Shown here: piece after piece, positions 9,010-19,122 of the stretch
Layout: every line of letters starts with the position of its first letter
Position numbering within the stretch: the first letter of the stretch is position 1
Assembly: GCA_965601825.1 (NCBI GenBank)
Contig: OZ271839.1
Location: 2,728,001-2,792,000, forward strand
Direction: 5' to 3'
Length of the DNA stretch: 64,000 bases
Source of the DNA: HXMU1420-13 sp965601825
GTDB lineage: Bacteria > Bacteroidota > Rhodothermia > Balneolales > Balneolaceae
Notes under the pieces: model-generated
Seen by the model: the letters and a program-made list of their open reading frames with translations, nothing else
What the model was told of the DNA's origin: nothing
Databases searched by the model: none
Translations under genes and position numbers: made by a program

Positions 9010-10029
9010 ATGATCGATAGTGCAGAACTAGAAAGAATTAATACAGAAACTGTGTCGCGCAAATCTCTAGAAGAAATTACTGCACCGGTTAAGCCTCATC
9101 TACTTGAATTTAGGCGCTTTTTTAAAGACACGATCAAATCGGATGTACTGCTCCTTGATTCAATTATTCAGTATTTATTAAAACAGAAAGGGAAAGAACT
9201 TCGCCCTACCCTTGTTTTCATGTCGGCTAATCTATTTGGTGGTGTAAATCAGAAGAGTCATGTAGCAGCTACAATGGTGGAATTGCTTCATACAGCCACC
9301 CTAATTCATGACGACGTAGTTGATGAAGCTAACTCTCGCCGCGGTTTTGTGAGTATTAACAAAATTTGGAAAAACAAAGCAGGTGTACTCTTAGGTGATT
9401 TTCTTCTTGCTAAAGGATTACAAATAGCGCTTGAGTATAAAGAGTACAGAATGCTCGAAATTCAGTCTAAAGCTGTTCAACTGATGAGCGAGGGTGAGTT
9501 AAGGCAATTGAAAACCGCCGGTTTGTTCAATATGACTGAAGAACGGTATTTCCAGATAATCTCGGAAAAAACAGCAAGTTTAATTTCAACATGTTGCGAG
9601 GTTGGGGCTGTTTCAGCTACGGATAATGAAGCTCACCAAGAATTAATGAGAGAGATTGGCTTGTGCATAGGTATCGCATTTCAAATTCGAGATGACTTAT
9701 TTGACTACGGTGTTTATGACATAGGTAAACCAACTCGAAATGACATTCAGGAACGAAAAGTTACCTTACCATTGATCAAAGCACTTGAACATGGAAGTAA
9801 GAAAGAAGCTTCAAAGATTAGAGCTTTGATGAGAAAGAGGAAAAAACGATCCTCTGAGGTTGATAAGATTGTTGATTTTGTGCATCAAAGTGGTGGAATG
9901 GATTATGCCAAAAACTCAATGTATGAATACGCCAATAAAGCAATTTCCCTTCTTGAAGAACTACCCGAATCACCAAATAAAGAAGCATTTGTTGATTTAA
10001 TTCATTTTGTAATAACACGGAAAAAGTAG
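9010..10029 (+). CDS. Long-chain polyprenyl diphosphate synthase
   Basis: Trans-prenyltransferase that chains isopentenyl diphosphate units onto an allylic primer, making the side chain of menaquinone or ubiquinone. The 339-residue protein has the first aspartate-rich motif D101-D102-x-x-D105 (LIHDDVVDEA) and the second D228-D229-x-x-D232 (FQIRDDLFDYG). GKELRPTLV before the first motif is also typical. Two positions upstream of the first motif the residues are Leu and Ile rather than bulky aromatics, which favours long-chain products; the exact length is not predictable. Followed after one base by the LpxH-like gene. Confidence 0.92.
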   Translation: MIDSAELERINTETVSRKSLEEITAPVKPHLLEFRRFFKDTIKSDVLLLDSIIQYLLKQKGKELRPTLVFMSANLFGGVNQKSHVAATMVELLHTATLIHDDVVDEANSRRGFVSINKIWKNKAGVLLGDFLLAKGLQIALEYKEYRMLEIQSKAVQLMSEGELRQLKTAGLFNMTEERYFQIISEKTASLISTCCEVGAVSATDNEAHQELMREIGLCIGIAFQIRDDLFDYGVYDIGKPTRNDIQERKVTLPLIKALEHGSKKEASKIRALMRKRKKRSSEVDKIVDFVHQSGGMDYAKNSMYEYANKAISLLEELPESPNKEAFVDLIHFVITRKK

Positions 10030-10030
10030 A

Positions 10031-10798
10031 TTGACTGAAGAGCATCTATTTATTTCTGATGTACACCTTGGAGCTTTTGATCCGGAAAAGGAACAAGAAA
10101 TTGAGAGTGATTTAGTTGCCTTGATTGAATATGCCAAAAGAAAAAAAGCTCGACTTTATATTTTAGGTGATCTTTTTGATTATTGGATGGAATTTCAAAA
10201 TTCAAGTGTAAGGCCTACTATTGGTTTAAAAACTCTGGATAGTTTTAAAAACTATCATGAGAATGTTGAATCAAGTCTTTTTATTACTGGCAATCACGAT
10301 AATTGGACACTCGGATATTTCACAAAAATAGGATTCGATGTCGAATCTGAGTACAGATCAATTGAACTCTTCGGTAAAAAGCTATTCTTAATGCATGGTG
10401 ATGGGCATTTTAAATCAAATGAGAAACTAAATCGGCCATTTATGCATCGAGTACTAAGAAATCCTTTTTTTTTAAAACTATATCGTAATCTTCTACCAAA
10501 TAGTATTGCTCTTAGTGTGATGAAACAATTTTCTGATACTACTAGAAAGCTCAATCATCGCAATCCAATTCCTTTAAATACAAATGCGGAATACATTCTT
10601 GATTCCGGAACAGCAGAGATTGTTATTACAGGCCATGACCATATTCCGCGTTTGGAAACATTTAATTCAGGATTGTATATAAATCTGGGTACCTTTTTCC
10701 AACATCGCACGTTAGTTAGAGGTATTAATGGAGTTCTCTCTTTAGTGCAATGGGATGCACAAAATCAAACGTTTAACGATTTTAAATCAAACACTTAA
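10031..10798 (+). CDS. UDP-2,3-diacylglucosamine hydrolase-like metallophosphoesterase (LpxH-like)
   Basis: Calcineurin-like phosphoesterase that most resembles LpxH, which cleaves UDP-2,3-diacylglucosamine to lipid X in lipid A synthesis. Metal ligands are visible: D10-x-H12 (ISDVHLG), G46-D47 (GDLFDYW), GNHD at 87-90, HGDGH near 122 and ITGHDH near 205. Length (255) fits LpxH. The start codon is TTG, immediately after the upstream stop. The stop overlaps the ATG of the penicillin-binding protein gene (TAATG). Another UDP-sugar or phosphoester substrate remains possible because the family is diverse. Confidence 0.8.
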   Translation: MTEEHLFISDVHLGAFDPEKEQEIESDLVALIEYAKRKKARLYILGDLFDYWMEFQNSSVRPTIGLKTLDSFKNYHENVESSLFITGNHDNWTLGYFTKIGFDVESEYRSIELFGKKLFLMHGDGHFKSNEKLNRPFMHRVLRNPFFLKLYRNLLPNSIALSVMKQFSDTTRKLNHRNPIPLNTNAEYILDSGTAEIVITGHDHIPRLETFNSGLYINLGTFFQHRTLVRGINGVLSLVQWDAQNQTFNDFKSNT

Positions 10799-13134
10799 TG
10801 GATTCTTCGAAACGCGATCCAATCGATCAGCACCGATATTTTAATGATCCCGAGTATCGAAAAAAGATACTCAAGGAACGTGAAGAAGCCTCAAAGTCGA
10901 AGAAAGGCGCTAAGCAGCCTCTTGACCTTACTCAGAAAATTTTTGCATTTACTGGCATCTTCCTTTTTGCATCAGCTCTCATTGCAGGCGGATACATTTA
11001 CTTTCTCTTTCAAGGCTTACCAAGTATAGAACAACTGGAAAATCCTGAAACAGCAATTGCTACCGAAGTTCGTAGTAGAGATGGTGTTGTTCTGGATAAA
11101 TACTTTACTGAAAACCGAACATGGGTTCGAATTGATGATATTTCCCCACATGTAGTTGATGCTTTAGTTGCAACTGAAGATCATCGGTTTTTCAATCACT
11201 GGGGAATGGATATGGTTCGCACACTTGCCATCCCCTACCATTTAGCAATGGGACGTAGACAAGGCGGTTCCACAATTAGTCAACAGTTGGCTAGGAACCT
11301 ATATAAAGAAATTGGTCAGGCTTTTTCTGTATCTCGGAAATTCCGAGAAATGATTACAGCTGTTCAGATCGAAAAAAATTACACAAAGCGTGAAATTATT
11401 GAAATGTATCTGAATACTGTTGAGTATAGTAACAGTGCATTTGGAATTGAAGCAGCGTCAAGAACTCACTTTAATAAACCTGCATCAGAACTAAACATAT
11501 CGGAAGCAGCAACACTTGTTGGAAGCGTAAATGCTGTTTATGCATATAATCCTCGTCTATTCCCTGAACGATCAAAACAACGTCGCGATATAGTTCTGAC
11601 CTTAATGAATCGCAACGGATTTATTGATCCAAATACTACTGATCAATTAAAATCGGTTCCAATTCAACTTGATTATCAGCCGCCAAGCAGAGCAGGTCGC
11701 GTCTCTCGATATTTTGGTGAATATGTACGCCAGAATGTTTCTGAATGGGCAGAAGAAAATGGATATGATATATATACCGATGGTTTAGTTATTCACACGA
11801 CTATCGATTCGCGTTTACAGAAGCACGCAGAGAAAGCATTGAGAACAAAGCTCGATTCTTTGCAGAATATATTTGAAAGAGAATGGACTTCCCGTGGATC
11901 GGAAGTTTATATGGACCGACTATGGGAGCAATATCCAACGTTCAAAGATAGCTTCCTTGAGGATACTGACGAATACAAAAACGGGTATCAAACCTGGGAG
12001 ACTAATATCCGAAAAGTTGTTCTGGACAGCTTAAAAGCAGACTCTATGTTTGTTGATTCTGTCCTGAAATCAAGAACTAGATTAGAAGCCGGATTTGTAG
12101 CTATCGATCCGATAAACGGAAACGTTCTAGCTTGGATTGGCGGCTCAAACTACGGCAATGTTCAGTTCGATCATGTGTATCAGTCTCGTCGACAGGCTGG
12201 ATCAACATTTAAACCTTTTGTATATGGGGTTGCAATTGATAATGGCTACAAGCCATATCACAAATTTTCGAAATACCCGACAAAATTCTACGACCGAAAT
12301 GGTAATGTGTGGGCTCCAAAAGACCAGACTGTTGCGGAAGGTCCAATAATGGTTTCTTTGAGAGAAGCACTTGCACGAAGTATGAACAATGTTACTGTTC
12401 GACTTTTACCTGAAATAGCCGGTGCTCCTGATACTAACGAACTTTGGAGGCTCGATCCTGCAGCAAGAAAAATTAAAGAGATGGCTGATAATTTGGGGAT
12501 CGATATGAGTAATACTCCGGCTTACCCTTCTCTTGCATTAGGAACAGCGGAAGTTTCACTATTAGAATTAACCAGTGCATATACAACTTTCGCAAATCAG
12601 GGAGTTCATATAGATCCCATCGCAATTACAAGAATTGAAGATAGAGAAGGTAATGTTTTGGTTGAGTATCATCCTGAGTACAGACAGGAAGTAATAAGCC
12701 CGGAAACAGCCTATATATTAACTGATATGATGCGTGGAGTTGTTCGTGGTGGTGAAGGTTACAATGGAACAGGTGTACGATTACGAAATGTATATGGTGT
12801 GAGACAGGATATTGCAGGTAAAACCGGAACCACTCAAAATTCGGCAGATAACTGGTTTGTAGCTATGACACCTCATATCGTAATGGGAGCATGGGTTGGC
12901 GGAGAGGACAGAAGAATCCGCTTCCCAACCGATTTAAGTTATAGTATTGGTCAGGGCGCAAGAACAGCTCTTCCAATTGTTGGAACATTCATAAATATGG
13001 TTACTGCTGATAATGATGCTTATTGGGGATATGATGCATTTTCACCTCCTCCAGGATTTATTATGCCAGAGGATCCTGAAGAGCAAAGAAATGAGATGTT
13101 ACAGGATAATGAACGTGGAAGAATTGGTTGGTAG
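10798..13134 (+). CDS. Class A penicillin-binding protein (PBP1a-like)
   Basis: Bifunctional peptidoglycan synthase anchored in the inner membrane. The 778-residue protein has a cytoplasmic tail, one transmembrane helix at about 48-72, and a GT51 glycosyltransferase domain with catalytic E127 in ATEDHRFFNHWG followed by GGSTISQQLARNLY. The transpeptidase domain has S469-x-x-K472 (AGSTFKPF), S528-x-N530 (SMNN) and K675-T-G-T. All active-site motifs are intact. Its start overlaps the LpxH-like stop by one base. A lipoprotein gene follows at 13260, so a lipoprotein activator is conceivable but not shown. Confidence 0.96.
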   Translation: MDSSKRDPIDQHRYFNDPEYRKKILKEREEASKSKKGAKQPLDLTQKIFAFTGIFLFASALIAGGYIYFLFQGLPSIEQLENPETAIATEVRSRDGVVLDKYFTENRTWVRIDDISPHVVDALVATEDHRFFNHWGMDMVRTLAIPYHLAMGRRQGGSTISQQLARNLYKEIGQAFSVSRKFREMITAVQIEKNYTKREIIEMYLNTVEYSNSAFGIEAASRTHFNKPASELNISEAATLVGSVNAVYAYNPRLFPERSKQRRDIVLTLMNRNGFIDPNTTDQLKSVPIQLDYQPPSRAGRVSRYFGEYVRQNVSEWAEENGYDIYTDGLVIHTTIDSRLQKHAEKALRTKLDSLQNIFEREWTSRGSEVYMDRLWEQYPTFKDSFLEDTDEYKNGYQTWETNIRKVVLDSLKADSMFVDSVLKSRTRLEAGFVAIDPINGNVLAWIGGSNYGNVQFDHVYQSRRQAGSTFKPFVYGVAIDNGYKPYHKFSKYPTKFYDRNGNVWAPKDQTVAEGPIMVSLREALARSMNNVTVRLLPEIAGAPDTNELWRLDPAARKIKEMADNLGIDMSNTPAYPSLALGTAEVSLLELTSAYTTFANQGVHIDPIAITRIEDREGNVLVEYHPEYRQEVISPETAYILTDMMRGVVRGGEGYNGTGVRLRNVYGVRQDIAGKTGTTQNSADNWFVAMTPHIVMGAWVGGEDRRIRFPTDLSYSIGQGARTALPIVGTFINMVTADNDAYWGYDAFSPPPGFIMPEDPEEQRNEMLQDNERGRIGW

Positions 13135-13259
13135 GAACTTTATTTCTTGAACAGACTATAAGCTTACAGATCAATGTTTATGAAAAAATGATTTTATTTT
13201 GGATCAGTTTTTTTAAACTTCTAACAAACAATCAATCTATAACCTAACATGGGTACATT

Positions 13260-13865
13260 ATGACCTTGGGGAAAGCTACAAACACAAATTCACTATTTAT
13301 CGCTCTAGCAATGCTAGTTCTAGTTTCTGCAATTGGCTGTGGTTCTTCAGGACCTCAAATGACAGAAGCTGAAGCTGCTGCTCAAAGAGAAATTGATAAA
13401 ATGCCTAGCTGGTATTTAAACCCACCAGATGATAATGAAGAGTTTCTTTATGAAATCGCTGAAATCACAATGAGTAGAAGAAGTTCTGCACGTCAATCTG
13501 CGATCATACAAGGAAGAACTGCTTTAGGCGCCAAACTTGGAGTTAAAATAGAAGCACTTCAGAAATTATTCGAAGAGGAAGTTACCAATGGTAATGAATC
13601 TATTTATAGTGCTGCATTTACGGCTGCAAATCAGAATGTAATTTCGCAAGACTTACGTGCTGCATCTGTTGAAGAACAAGCTTTTGTTCCAACTGCTACA
13701 GGTCAATTTACTTCATATATTTTGATGAAATTACCAATCGGTGATGCTCGCGAAATCATAGATAATGCATTATCACAAGATGAAGAGCTTTATATAAGAT
13801 TCAAAGAATCGAGAGCTTTTGAAGAATTACAACAAAATCTTCAAAGACTTGGCTTAGACCAGTAA
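13260..13865 (+). CDS. LPP20-like lipoprotein
   Basis: Predicted lipoprotein of 201 residues. The hydrophobic signal region ends in a lipobox-like AIGC with C27 as the lipidated residue. The mature part contains MPSWYLNPPDD, the opening of LPP20-type domains, followed by an alpha/beta region with SARQSAIIQGRTALGAKLG resembling the conserved helix of that family. Members are envelope proteins of mostly unknown role. It is preceded by a 125-base gap after the PBP gene and followed by a strong terminator, so it is probably monocistronic. Two further proteins of the same type occur at 16558 and 19122. Confidence 0.75.
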   Translation: MTLGKATNTNSLFIALAMLVLVSAIGCGSSGPQMTEAEAAAQREIDKMPSWYLNPPDDNEEFLYEIAEITMSRRSSARQSAIIQGRTALGAKLGVKIEALQKLFEEEVTNGNESIYSAAFTAANQNVISQDLRAASVEEQAFVPTATGQFTSYILMKLPIGDAREIIDNALSQDEELYIRFKESRAFEELQQNLQRLGLDQ

Positions 13866-13884
13866 TCTCTTTTGAAATTAATTA

Positions 13885-13914
13885 AACAGGAGCATATAGC
13901 TCCTGTTTTTGTTT
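13885..13914 (+). terminator. Rho-independent terminator after LPP20-like gene
   Basis: Perfect 9-bp stem (AACAGGAGC / GCTCCTGTT) with a 5-base loop at 13885-13907, running into a T-rich tract (TTTTTGTTT), 20 bases after the stop codon. Confidence 0.88.
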
Positions 13915-14030
13915 ACATCGGGGTGGTCATAATCGAATTGATGCAAGAGTTATACCAATAAATAGCTATTCACTTCAATCGACATCAATTCTGATCATAA
14001 AATTCATATATGGTGTTGATCATTGAATGA

Positions 14031-14038
14031 TACTTTTG
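14031..14038 (+). promoter_or_regulatory. Possible -7 box of Bacteroidota-type promoter
   Basis: TACTTTTG matches the TAnnTTTG -7 consensus used by the Bacteroidota housekeeping sigma factor, about 65 bases before the PEGA-protein start. A TTG lies upstream at 14016-14018 but is too close for the usual 19-21 base spacing, so the call is tentative. Confidence 0.3.
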
Positions 14039-14104
14039 TCTTTATGACGTCAAAAATAAATACTAAATTCTGGACTATTGGTTAGATCAACAATTAACTA
14101 TCGA

Positions 14105-15979
14105 ATGCTTCTGAATACGGTTTTACCGGGTACCAATTATTCTAGATTAGTCCCAAAATTTGTACTTATATTTCTCTCGTCTTTACTATTTATCAATGTT
14201 AACGCACAGCAATTACGTGACTTAGTAGTTACCCCGATTGAGAATCCATTTAATACTATCCCAGTATTTATAGATTACCCAGATGATGCAGCAATTATTG
14301 TATCATCGTCGTTAACTAATCTTCGTTTCGATTCAAATGTGGAAGTTATTGATGACAAAAGTGATCCGGCTGCCGGAGAATATCGTATCATCATTCGTCC
14401 ATTTCGCCAAACTATTTCTGTTCAGGCTAACGGTTATAAGCAACTACGATTCACAGTCCCGGTTTCACAAGCCAGAGAAGTATTATTCTACACTATTGAG
14501 CCTTTGGAAGACGAAGAGGAATTGATTCCTACTGTATTTGCATTATCGCCACCTCAAGCTATGGACGCAGACGTTTATATAGATGGACAGGCTGTTGATA
14601 TTAGTCGGGCTGTTAATTTATCCCCCGGAACCCATCAACTAAGGATAGAAAAGCAAGGATACCGGACTATAAGTGAAGTACTAGATGTATCCGCTGATCA
14701 AACAGCAATTCGATCATATACACTTGAACAACTCCAACCACAACTGATTACGATAACATCAACACCTACTGATGCAATTATTGAGATTAATAACTCTGTC
14801 AGAGGAAATACTGATATCCAATTTTTTGAATTTCCTGGCGAGTATTTTGTTCGCATTTCAAAGGCCGGATATAAATCCATTCAAGAGACTATAACCGTTC
14901 TAGAAAACCAGCAAAATTCATTTAATTATCAATTAGAAGAATTCGGAGGAGTATTAATTCTAGATTTGACTCCATCAAATGCCAGAGTATCGCTAAATAA
15001 CCAGCCAATAAACCTAATAAATGGTTCGGCCAAAGTTCTTCCCGGTACTTATACCCTTTTAATTCAAGCGAATGGCTATGAATCTTATTCAGAGCCACTT
15101 GTAATAACCGAAGATCAAGTTGTTACACGATCAATTTCTCTAAATCAAATCGTTGGGAGCTTACAGTTATCTGTGAATCCAATAACGGCAGGCATTTCAT
15201 TACTGGATAATTCTGGAAACATCATTCAACAGTGGCAAGGTGGCAGATATATACCTGCTCTACCTATAGGTAATTATGCTATACGAGCCAATAATCAGGG
15301 TTATGAGCCATATTCTCAGAATTTTAGTATACGCGAAAATGAGACTACAACGGTTAACGCAAATATGACCTCGATTTCAGAAGCAGAACTTGCTGAACAA
15401 AGAAGACAACAACAACTTGCTGAAGAAAGACGCAGAAATCAAGAATTAGAGGATGAACGTAGACGACGTGATGCAGCAAGAGAAAAGCGTCGTTCATTTT
15501 TCCGCCGACCTTCATTCAATGGAATGTATTTTCATTACAACCAATTTGAATTAACCGGATCCTCATTTAGTACCAATGTAGATGAAAAAATTGGTGGAGG
15601 TTTAGGATTCTTTAAATACAAGAATTTCAAAACAACAAACCTTGACTTCATCTATAACAGCTACACATTAGTTAACGACTCAAATCTGCCTGATGAAATT
15701 GTATCATATAATATTGCCGGTGCATTCGTACCAACTTTACCAATTGGTCCTTTTTTAATTGGATATGGTGTAGGTGTTGATTTCACTCAATATGAAGATC
15801 CTGATGCACTCTCCTATCACTACACCTATGACGCATTCACCTCATTTCAAATAACATTTAAACCTGACGACTGGAGTTTAGGTTTTATGATTGATAACAG
15901 ATCAAGCATGGATGTTGGAATAGCTGATGTGTATAACGAGTGGTCGCAACTCAAGTACAGTTTAATTTTGTCTTTTTAA
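14105..15979 (+). CDS. PEGA-repeat envelope protein with C-terminal beta-barrel-like domain
   Basis: Exported 624-residue protein. I prefer the ATG at 14105; an in-frame TTG at 14078 also exists. A signal peptide ends near NVNAQQ. The middle holds four or more PEGA-like beta repeats, recognisable by recurring YxSYSEPL, GYKSIQETI and LSPGTHQLRIEKQGYRT segments. An Arg/Glu/Gln-rich coiled segment (AEQRRQQQLAEERRR) follows, then about 150 residues of alternating beta strands ending in F, like an outer-membrane barrel. PEGA domains are surface or polysaccharide-associated modules, but no enzymatic role is visible. It starts the operon-like run that continues to 19895. Confidence 0.75.
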   Translation: MLLNTVLPGTNYSRLVPKFVLIFLSSLLFINVNAQQLRDLVVTPIENPFNTIPVFIDYPDDAAIIVSSSLTNLRFDSNVEVIDDKSDPAAGEYRIIIRPFRQTISVQANGYKQLRFTVPVSQAREVLFYTIEPLEDEEELIPTVFALSPPQAMDADVYIDGQAVDISRAVNLSPGTHQLRIEKQGYRTISEVLDVSADQTAIRSYTLEQLQPQLITITSTPTDAIIEINNSVRGNTDIQFFEFPGEYFVRISKAGYKSIQETITVLENQQNSFNYQLEEFGGVLILDLTPSNARVSLNNQPINLINGSAKVLPGTYTLLIQANGYESYSEPLVITEDQVVTRSISLNQIVGSLQLSVNPITAGISLLDNSGNIIQQWQGGRYIPALPIGNYAIRANNQGYEPYSQNFSIRENETTTVNANMTSISEAELAEQRRQQQLAEERRRNQELEDERRRRDAAREKRRSFFRRPSFNGMYFHYNQFELTGSSFSTNVDEKIGGGLGFFKYKNFKTTNLDFIYNSYTLVNDSNLPDEIVSYNIAGAFVPTLPIGPFLIGYGVGVDFTQYEDPDALSYHYTYDAFTSFQITFKPDDWSLGFMIDNRSSMDVGIADVYNEWSQLKYSLILSF

Positions 15980-15990
15980 AGGGAGTGCAT

Positions 15991-16548
15991 ATGAAAAGTT
16001 TAAAAACAATTTTACTGATCGTTGTTGCCGGTTTATTTGCCATCTCCTGTGAAGATAATCCTGAGAGTATTCAAGGTGCATTATTTGATGAAGTTGAACG
16101 AGATGGGGACGCACCTGAACTAGACTTGTCATTTACATTTCGAACAGATATCAACAATACTCAGAATGCCAGCAGAAGTGAAAATGGGATTGCTAACTGG
16201 AGTGAACGAATTTATTTCGATACTCGAATTTCTAACAGACTTGAAGAAACCGCTACAGATGTCAGACTGATTATTACCGATATTGATGACAATTCTCTTG
16301 TTCCTGAGTATAATACACAAGTGCTTAGTTTCGGTGATATTGATTCATTTAATAGTGCAGTCCCTGATAGATATTGGTGTTTCTTTTGTAATCAATCAAA
16401 TGAAGTATACCTGGGAACAACCTGGATAGACACTAATCCGGCTTTATCGACAACTGCATCAATTACGATAGAGATGAGGATTACATTCACTTATGATGGA
16501 AGATTTGAGTCGCAAGATGTAACTCATACCTTTACCGTATTTCCTTAA
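15991..16548 (+). CDS. Hypothetical lipoprotein
   Basis: 185-residue predicted lipoprotein. The start is the ATG at 15991, preceded by AAAGGGAG seven bases upstream; an earlier in-frame start would overlap the PEGA gene. The signal sequence MKSLKTILLIVVAGLFAIS ends in lipobox AISC. The mature protein is acidic and looks all-beta, with a CFFC motif near residue 130. I do not recognise a family. It lies 11 bases after the PEGA gene and 9 bases before the next gene, so it is very likely co-transcribed with them. Confidence 0.7.
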   Translation: MKSLKTILLIVVAGLFAISCEDNPESIQGALFDEVERDGDAPELDLSFTFRTDINNTQNASRSENGIANWSERIYFDTRISNRLEETATDVRLIITDIDDNSLVPEYNTQVLSFGDIDSFNSAVPDRYWCFFCNQSNEVYLGTTWIDTNPALSTTASITIEMRITFTYDGRFESQDVTHTFTVFP

Positions 16549-16557
16549 TTCGTCGTG

Positions 16558-18132
16558 ATGGACTCATCTAGCTTTAGCATATCACGAATACTGACATTAT
16601 TTGCTTTAATTCTTTTAGCACTCAATGTTCATGTGCATGCACAAGTTGATGAGCGAACTGTAAAATTAAGTGGTAATTATTTTTGGGGAGAAGGATTTGG
16701 TGAAGATCGTCAGACTGCTGTAAATAATGCTAAAAGAGATTTAATAGAACGAATGATAGTTCGAATAGAATCTGAAGCAAATTTCACAGAACGGGATACA
16801 GACGAAGAGTATAGTATTTCACTTGAGACCACCACGAATACCATGAGTAGAATGGAACTTCGTGGATTAAACTATTTACCTGCTAAAGAAAGACGAGACG
16901 GTAGCTGGGAAGCCATTGCATATGTATCAAAAGAAGATTTTGATGCGTCAATGTCGCTTGAAGAAGAAAGATTACTCTCGGCATTAACAATTGCTTTAAA
17001 AGATGAATCTGAGTCTCGTCTCGATGCAGCAATTCCTCAATACATGGAAATATGGGCATCAACGTTCTATTCACCTGTTCCCTTTTACTTAAATCAAGAA
17101 GATCATGGAAGTGAGGCTGAGTTAAGATCATTCTTATCAAACAGAATTCGCAACTGGGTTAATACTCTTGATATTACAGTGAATAGAGTAAGAAGTCTTT
17201 CCACTGCCCAAAACTCAGAATACTATTTCGATTTAGGTTTCAAATTCAACGGAATATCAACCTCGCATTTAGAAATATCAATGAATAGACCCGGATATGC
17301 CTCCCATCCTATTCGCAATGGTAGAACTAGTATTTTTTATGATTTAGCTCCCGAAGAATTAGTTCGTCAGTTTTCGTTTACTCTAAATCCTATTATTCCT
17401 AATTCGATGGATGCTGAAAAGACAGCAATATTACGAGGATTACTACCGGAACGAGGAATCACACTCGATATCGACTTTTCTGATGTTATTGATATAGACT
17501 TCAATGTTGAAAAAATTGGTCAGAATGAATTTACTTTTGAACCGGAAATAAAAGATTTAAGTGTTTACAGCTTAGAATGGGATTTTGGTGACGGTGAAAC
17601 ATCAACAGAAACTGCACCAACCCATGAATTTGAAAATGATTTTACCGGGTCGATTATATCACTAATTATTAATGGTTCAGCTGATTTAACAACAAAGAAA
17701 AGACTTAATTCAAGCGGTAGACTTGATAACACTTTAACCGATTCTCAGACCGACACACCACCTTCTACCGTTGAATCTAATGAGACTGAAGTGGTTGAAT
17801 CTGATGATGCAGAAATCCGTTTCGCTGTTCCATATCGCCAAAAAACATACATTGATAATGTTATTAGACAGAATAGCGGTGAAAGCTTAACCATTTACCT
17901 CAGTCGATTAAGATCAGAAGGTGTGTTAGAATTAGGGCGTAAAAGTGATATCAATGATCCAAACAGTAGTTATTTAGCTATTGTAAACCCACAAAATCGA
18001 ACGGTTGTTGCTATTTTAAGCCCAATCGACAAAGGAATCAGATTCAACCTATTGACAAATGAAAGAATTGCAGACTCAGAATTATCAGAAAAATTCAGAG
18101 GATTTGGATCAGTTTGGTTCCAATTTAATTAA
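16558..18132 (+). CDS. Exported LPP20-like protein with PKD-like domain
   Basis: 524-residue secreted protein starting at the ATG 16558 (a GTG lies just before it). Signal peptide ends HVHAQ. The N-terminal domain shows YFWGEGFGEDRQTAVNNAKR, the LPP20-type motif in which a small residue-rich strand is followed by an alanine-rich helix. Near residue 345 there is WDFGDGETS with a following HEF, the core of a PKD beta-sandwich. A low-complexity Thr/Glu/Ser linker precedes a C-terminal domain of unknown type. Function unknown. It belongs to the envelope cluster between 14105 and 19895. Confidence 0.72.
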   Translation: MDSSSFSISRILTLFALILLALNVHVHAQVDERTVKLSGNYFWGEGFGEDRQTAVNNAKRDLIERMIVRIESEANFTERDTDEEYSISLETTTNTMSRMELRGLNYLPAKERRDGSWEAIAYVSKEDFDASMSLEEERLLSALTIALKDESESRLDAAIPQYMEIWASTFYSPVPFYLNQEDHGSEAELRSFLSNRIRNWVNTLDITVNRVRSLSTAQNSEYYFDLGFKFNGISTSHLEISMNRPGYASHPIRNGRTSIFYDLAPEELVRQFSFTLNPIIPNSMDAEKTAILRGLLPERGITLDIDFSDVIDIDFNVEKIGQNEFTFEPEIKDLSVYSLEWDFGDGETSTETAPTHEFENDFTGSIISLIINGSADLTTKKRLNSSGRLDNTLTDSQTDTPPSTVESNETEVVESDDAEIRFAVPYRQKTYIDNVIRQNSGESLTIYLSRLRSEGVLELGRKSDINDPNSSYLAIVNPQNRTVVAILSPIDKGIRFNLLTNERIADSELSEKFRGFGSVWFQFN

Positions 18133-18165
18133 TCTAGATTTCTCCAACGGATTCTATAAAACACT

Positions 18166-19122
18166 ATGAAATTCCATTCTCATTTTATTAAGCTATTCAT
18201 CATTAATCTTGTTTTCATTAGTGCCGGGTTTGCACAGGATGAAGTTGAAGTTTATGTCGCAGATTTCAATGATGATGCACTTCGAGCAACCATAGAAACA
18301 AATGCTTCTAACTTTTTAAGTACCATAAATACTTCATTTTCAGATCAAGTTGATAGCCTTCCTAATTCTGAATTCTTTTTGAATGCTTACAAATCAGAAT
18401 TTGGTGATTTATGGATGAACACTCCTTTCTACATCCCGGAATCAACTATTATTGAATCGGTAAATAGATTAGCAACCGGTCGGTATGAAATGAGAAATAT
18501 ACCGGCATATTTCGTTGATCCGGATGGCGAAGAACACTATGAAGAAGCCGTGATTCAATTCACTCCTTCAGGATTAATTAGCGAATTTCGAATTGGTTTA
18601 GCTGCTCATCGTTTTCAGGAAATTATGAATGATGGTGAAGACGAAATTGACAATGCTAATAGAGAAACCATCCTAAATTTTGTCGAGAACTTCAGAACCG
18701 CTTATAACAAAAAGGATATTGATTACATCAACACTGTATTTAGCGATCAGGCTTTAATTATCGTTGGAAGAGTGATTGAAAACACCGGCGAAGAATCAGC
18801 CTATCAACAACAAGTTGAGTACCTTCAGTTTACCAAGGGAGAATACATCGAACGATTGACTCGATTATTTGCCAGGAACGAATGGATAAATGTTGGCTAT
18901 GAGGATATTGGAATTATTAGACATCCGAAACATCCTGACATTTATGGAGTTTCATTAACTCAATATTACAGTTCAACAACCTATTCGGATGAAGGATATT
19001 TATTTTTACTGATTGATTTTGAAGATCCTGAAAAACCACTGATTCATGTTAGAACCTGGCAACCAAAACGAGTAACACCAGAGGATGAAGTCTTCCATAT
19101 TGGCTATATGGAAATTTTTTAA
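18166..19122 (+). CDS. Exported NTF2-like domain protein
   Basis: 318-residue exported protein with a signal peptide ending SAGFAQ. The C-terminal half, from about residue 165, has helix-strand pattern FVENFRTAYNKKDIDYINTV followed by beta strands and a conserved WQP, matching the NTF2/SnoaL-like cone fold. Such domains often bind small ligands or mediate contacts; no catalytic residues are obvious. Its stop overlaps the next start by one base (TAATG), so it is translationally coupled to the LPP20-like lipoprotein that follows. Specific function unknown. Confidence 0.7.
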   Translation: MKFHSHFIKLFIINLVFISAGFAQDEVEVYVADFNDDALRATIETNASNFLSTINTSFSDQVDSLPNSEFFLNAYKSEFGDLWMNTPFYIPESTIIESVNRLATGRYEMRNIPAYFVDPDGEEHYEEAVIQFTPSGLISEFRIGLAAHRFQEIMNDGEDEIDNANRETILNFVENFRTAYNKKDIDYINTVFSDQALIIVGRVIENTGEESAYQQQVEYLQFTKGEYIERLTRLFARNEWINVGYEDIGIIRHPKHPDIYGVSLTQYYSSTTYSDEGYLFLLIDFEDPEKPLIHVRTWQPKRVTPEDEVFHIGYMEIF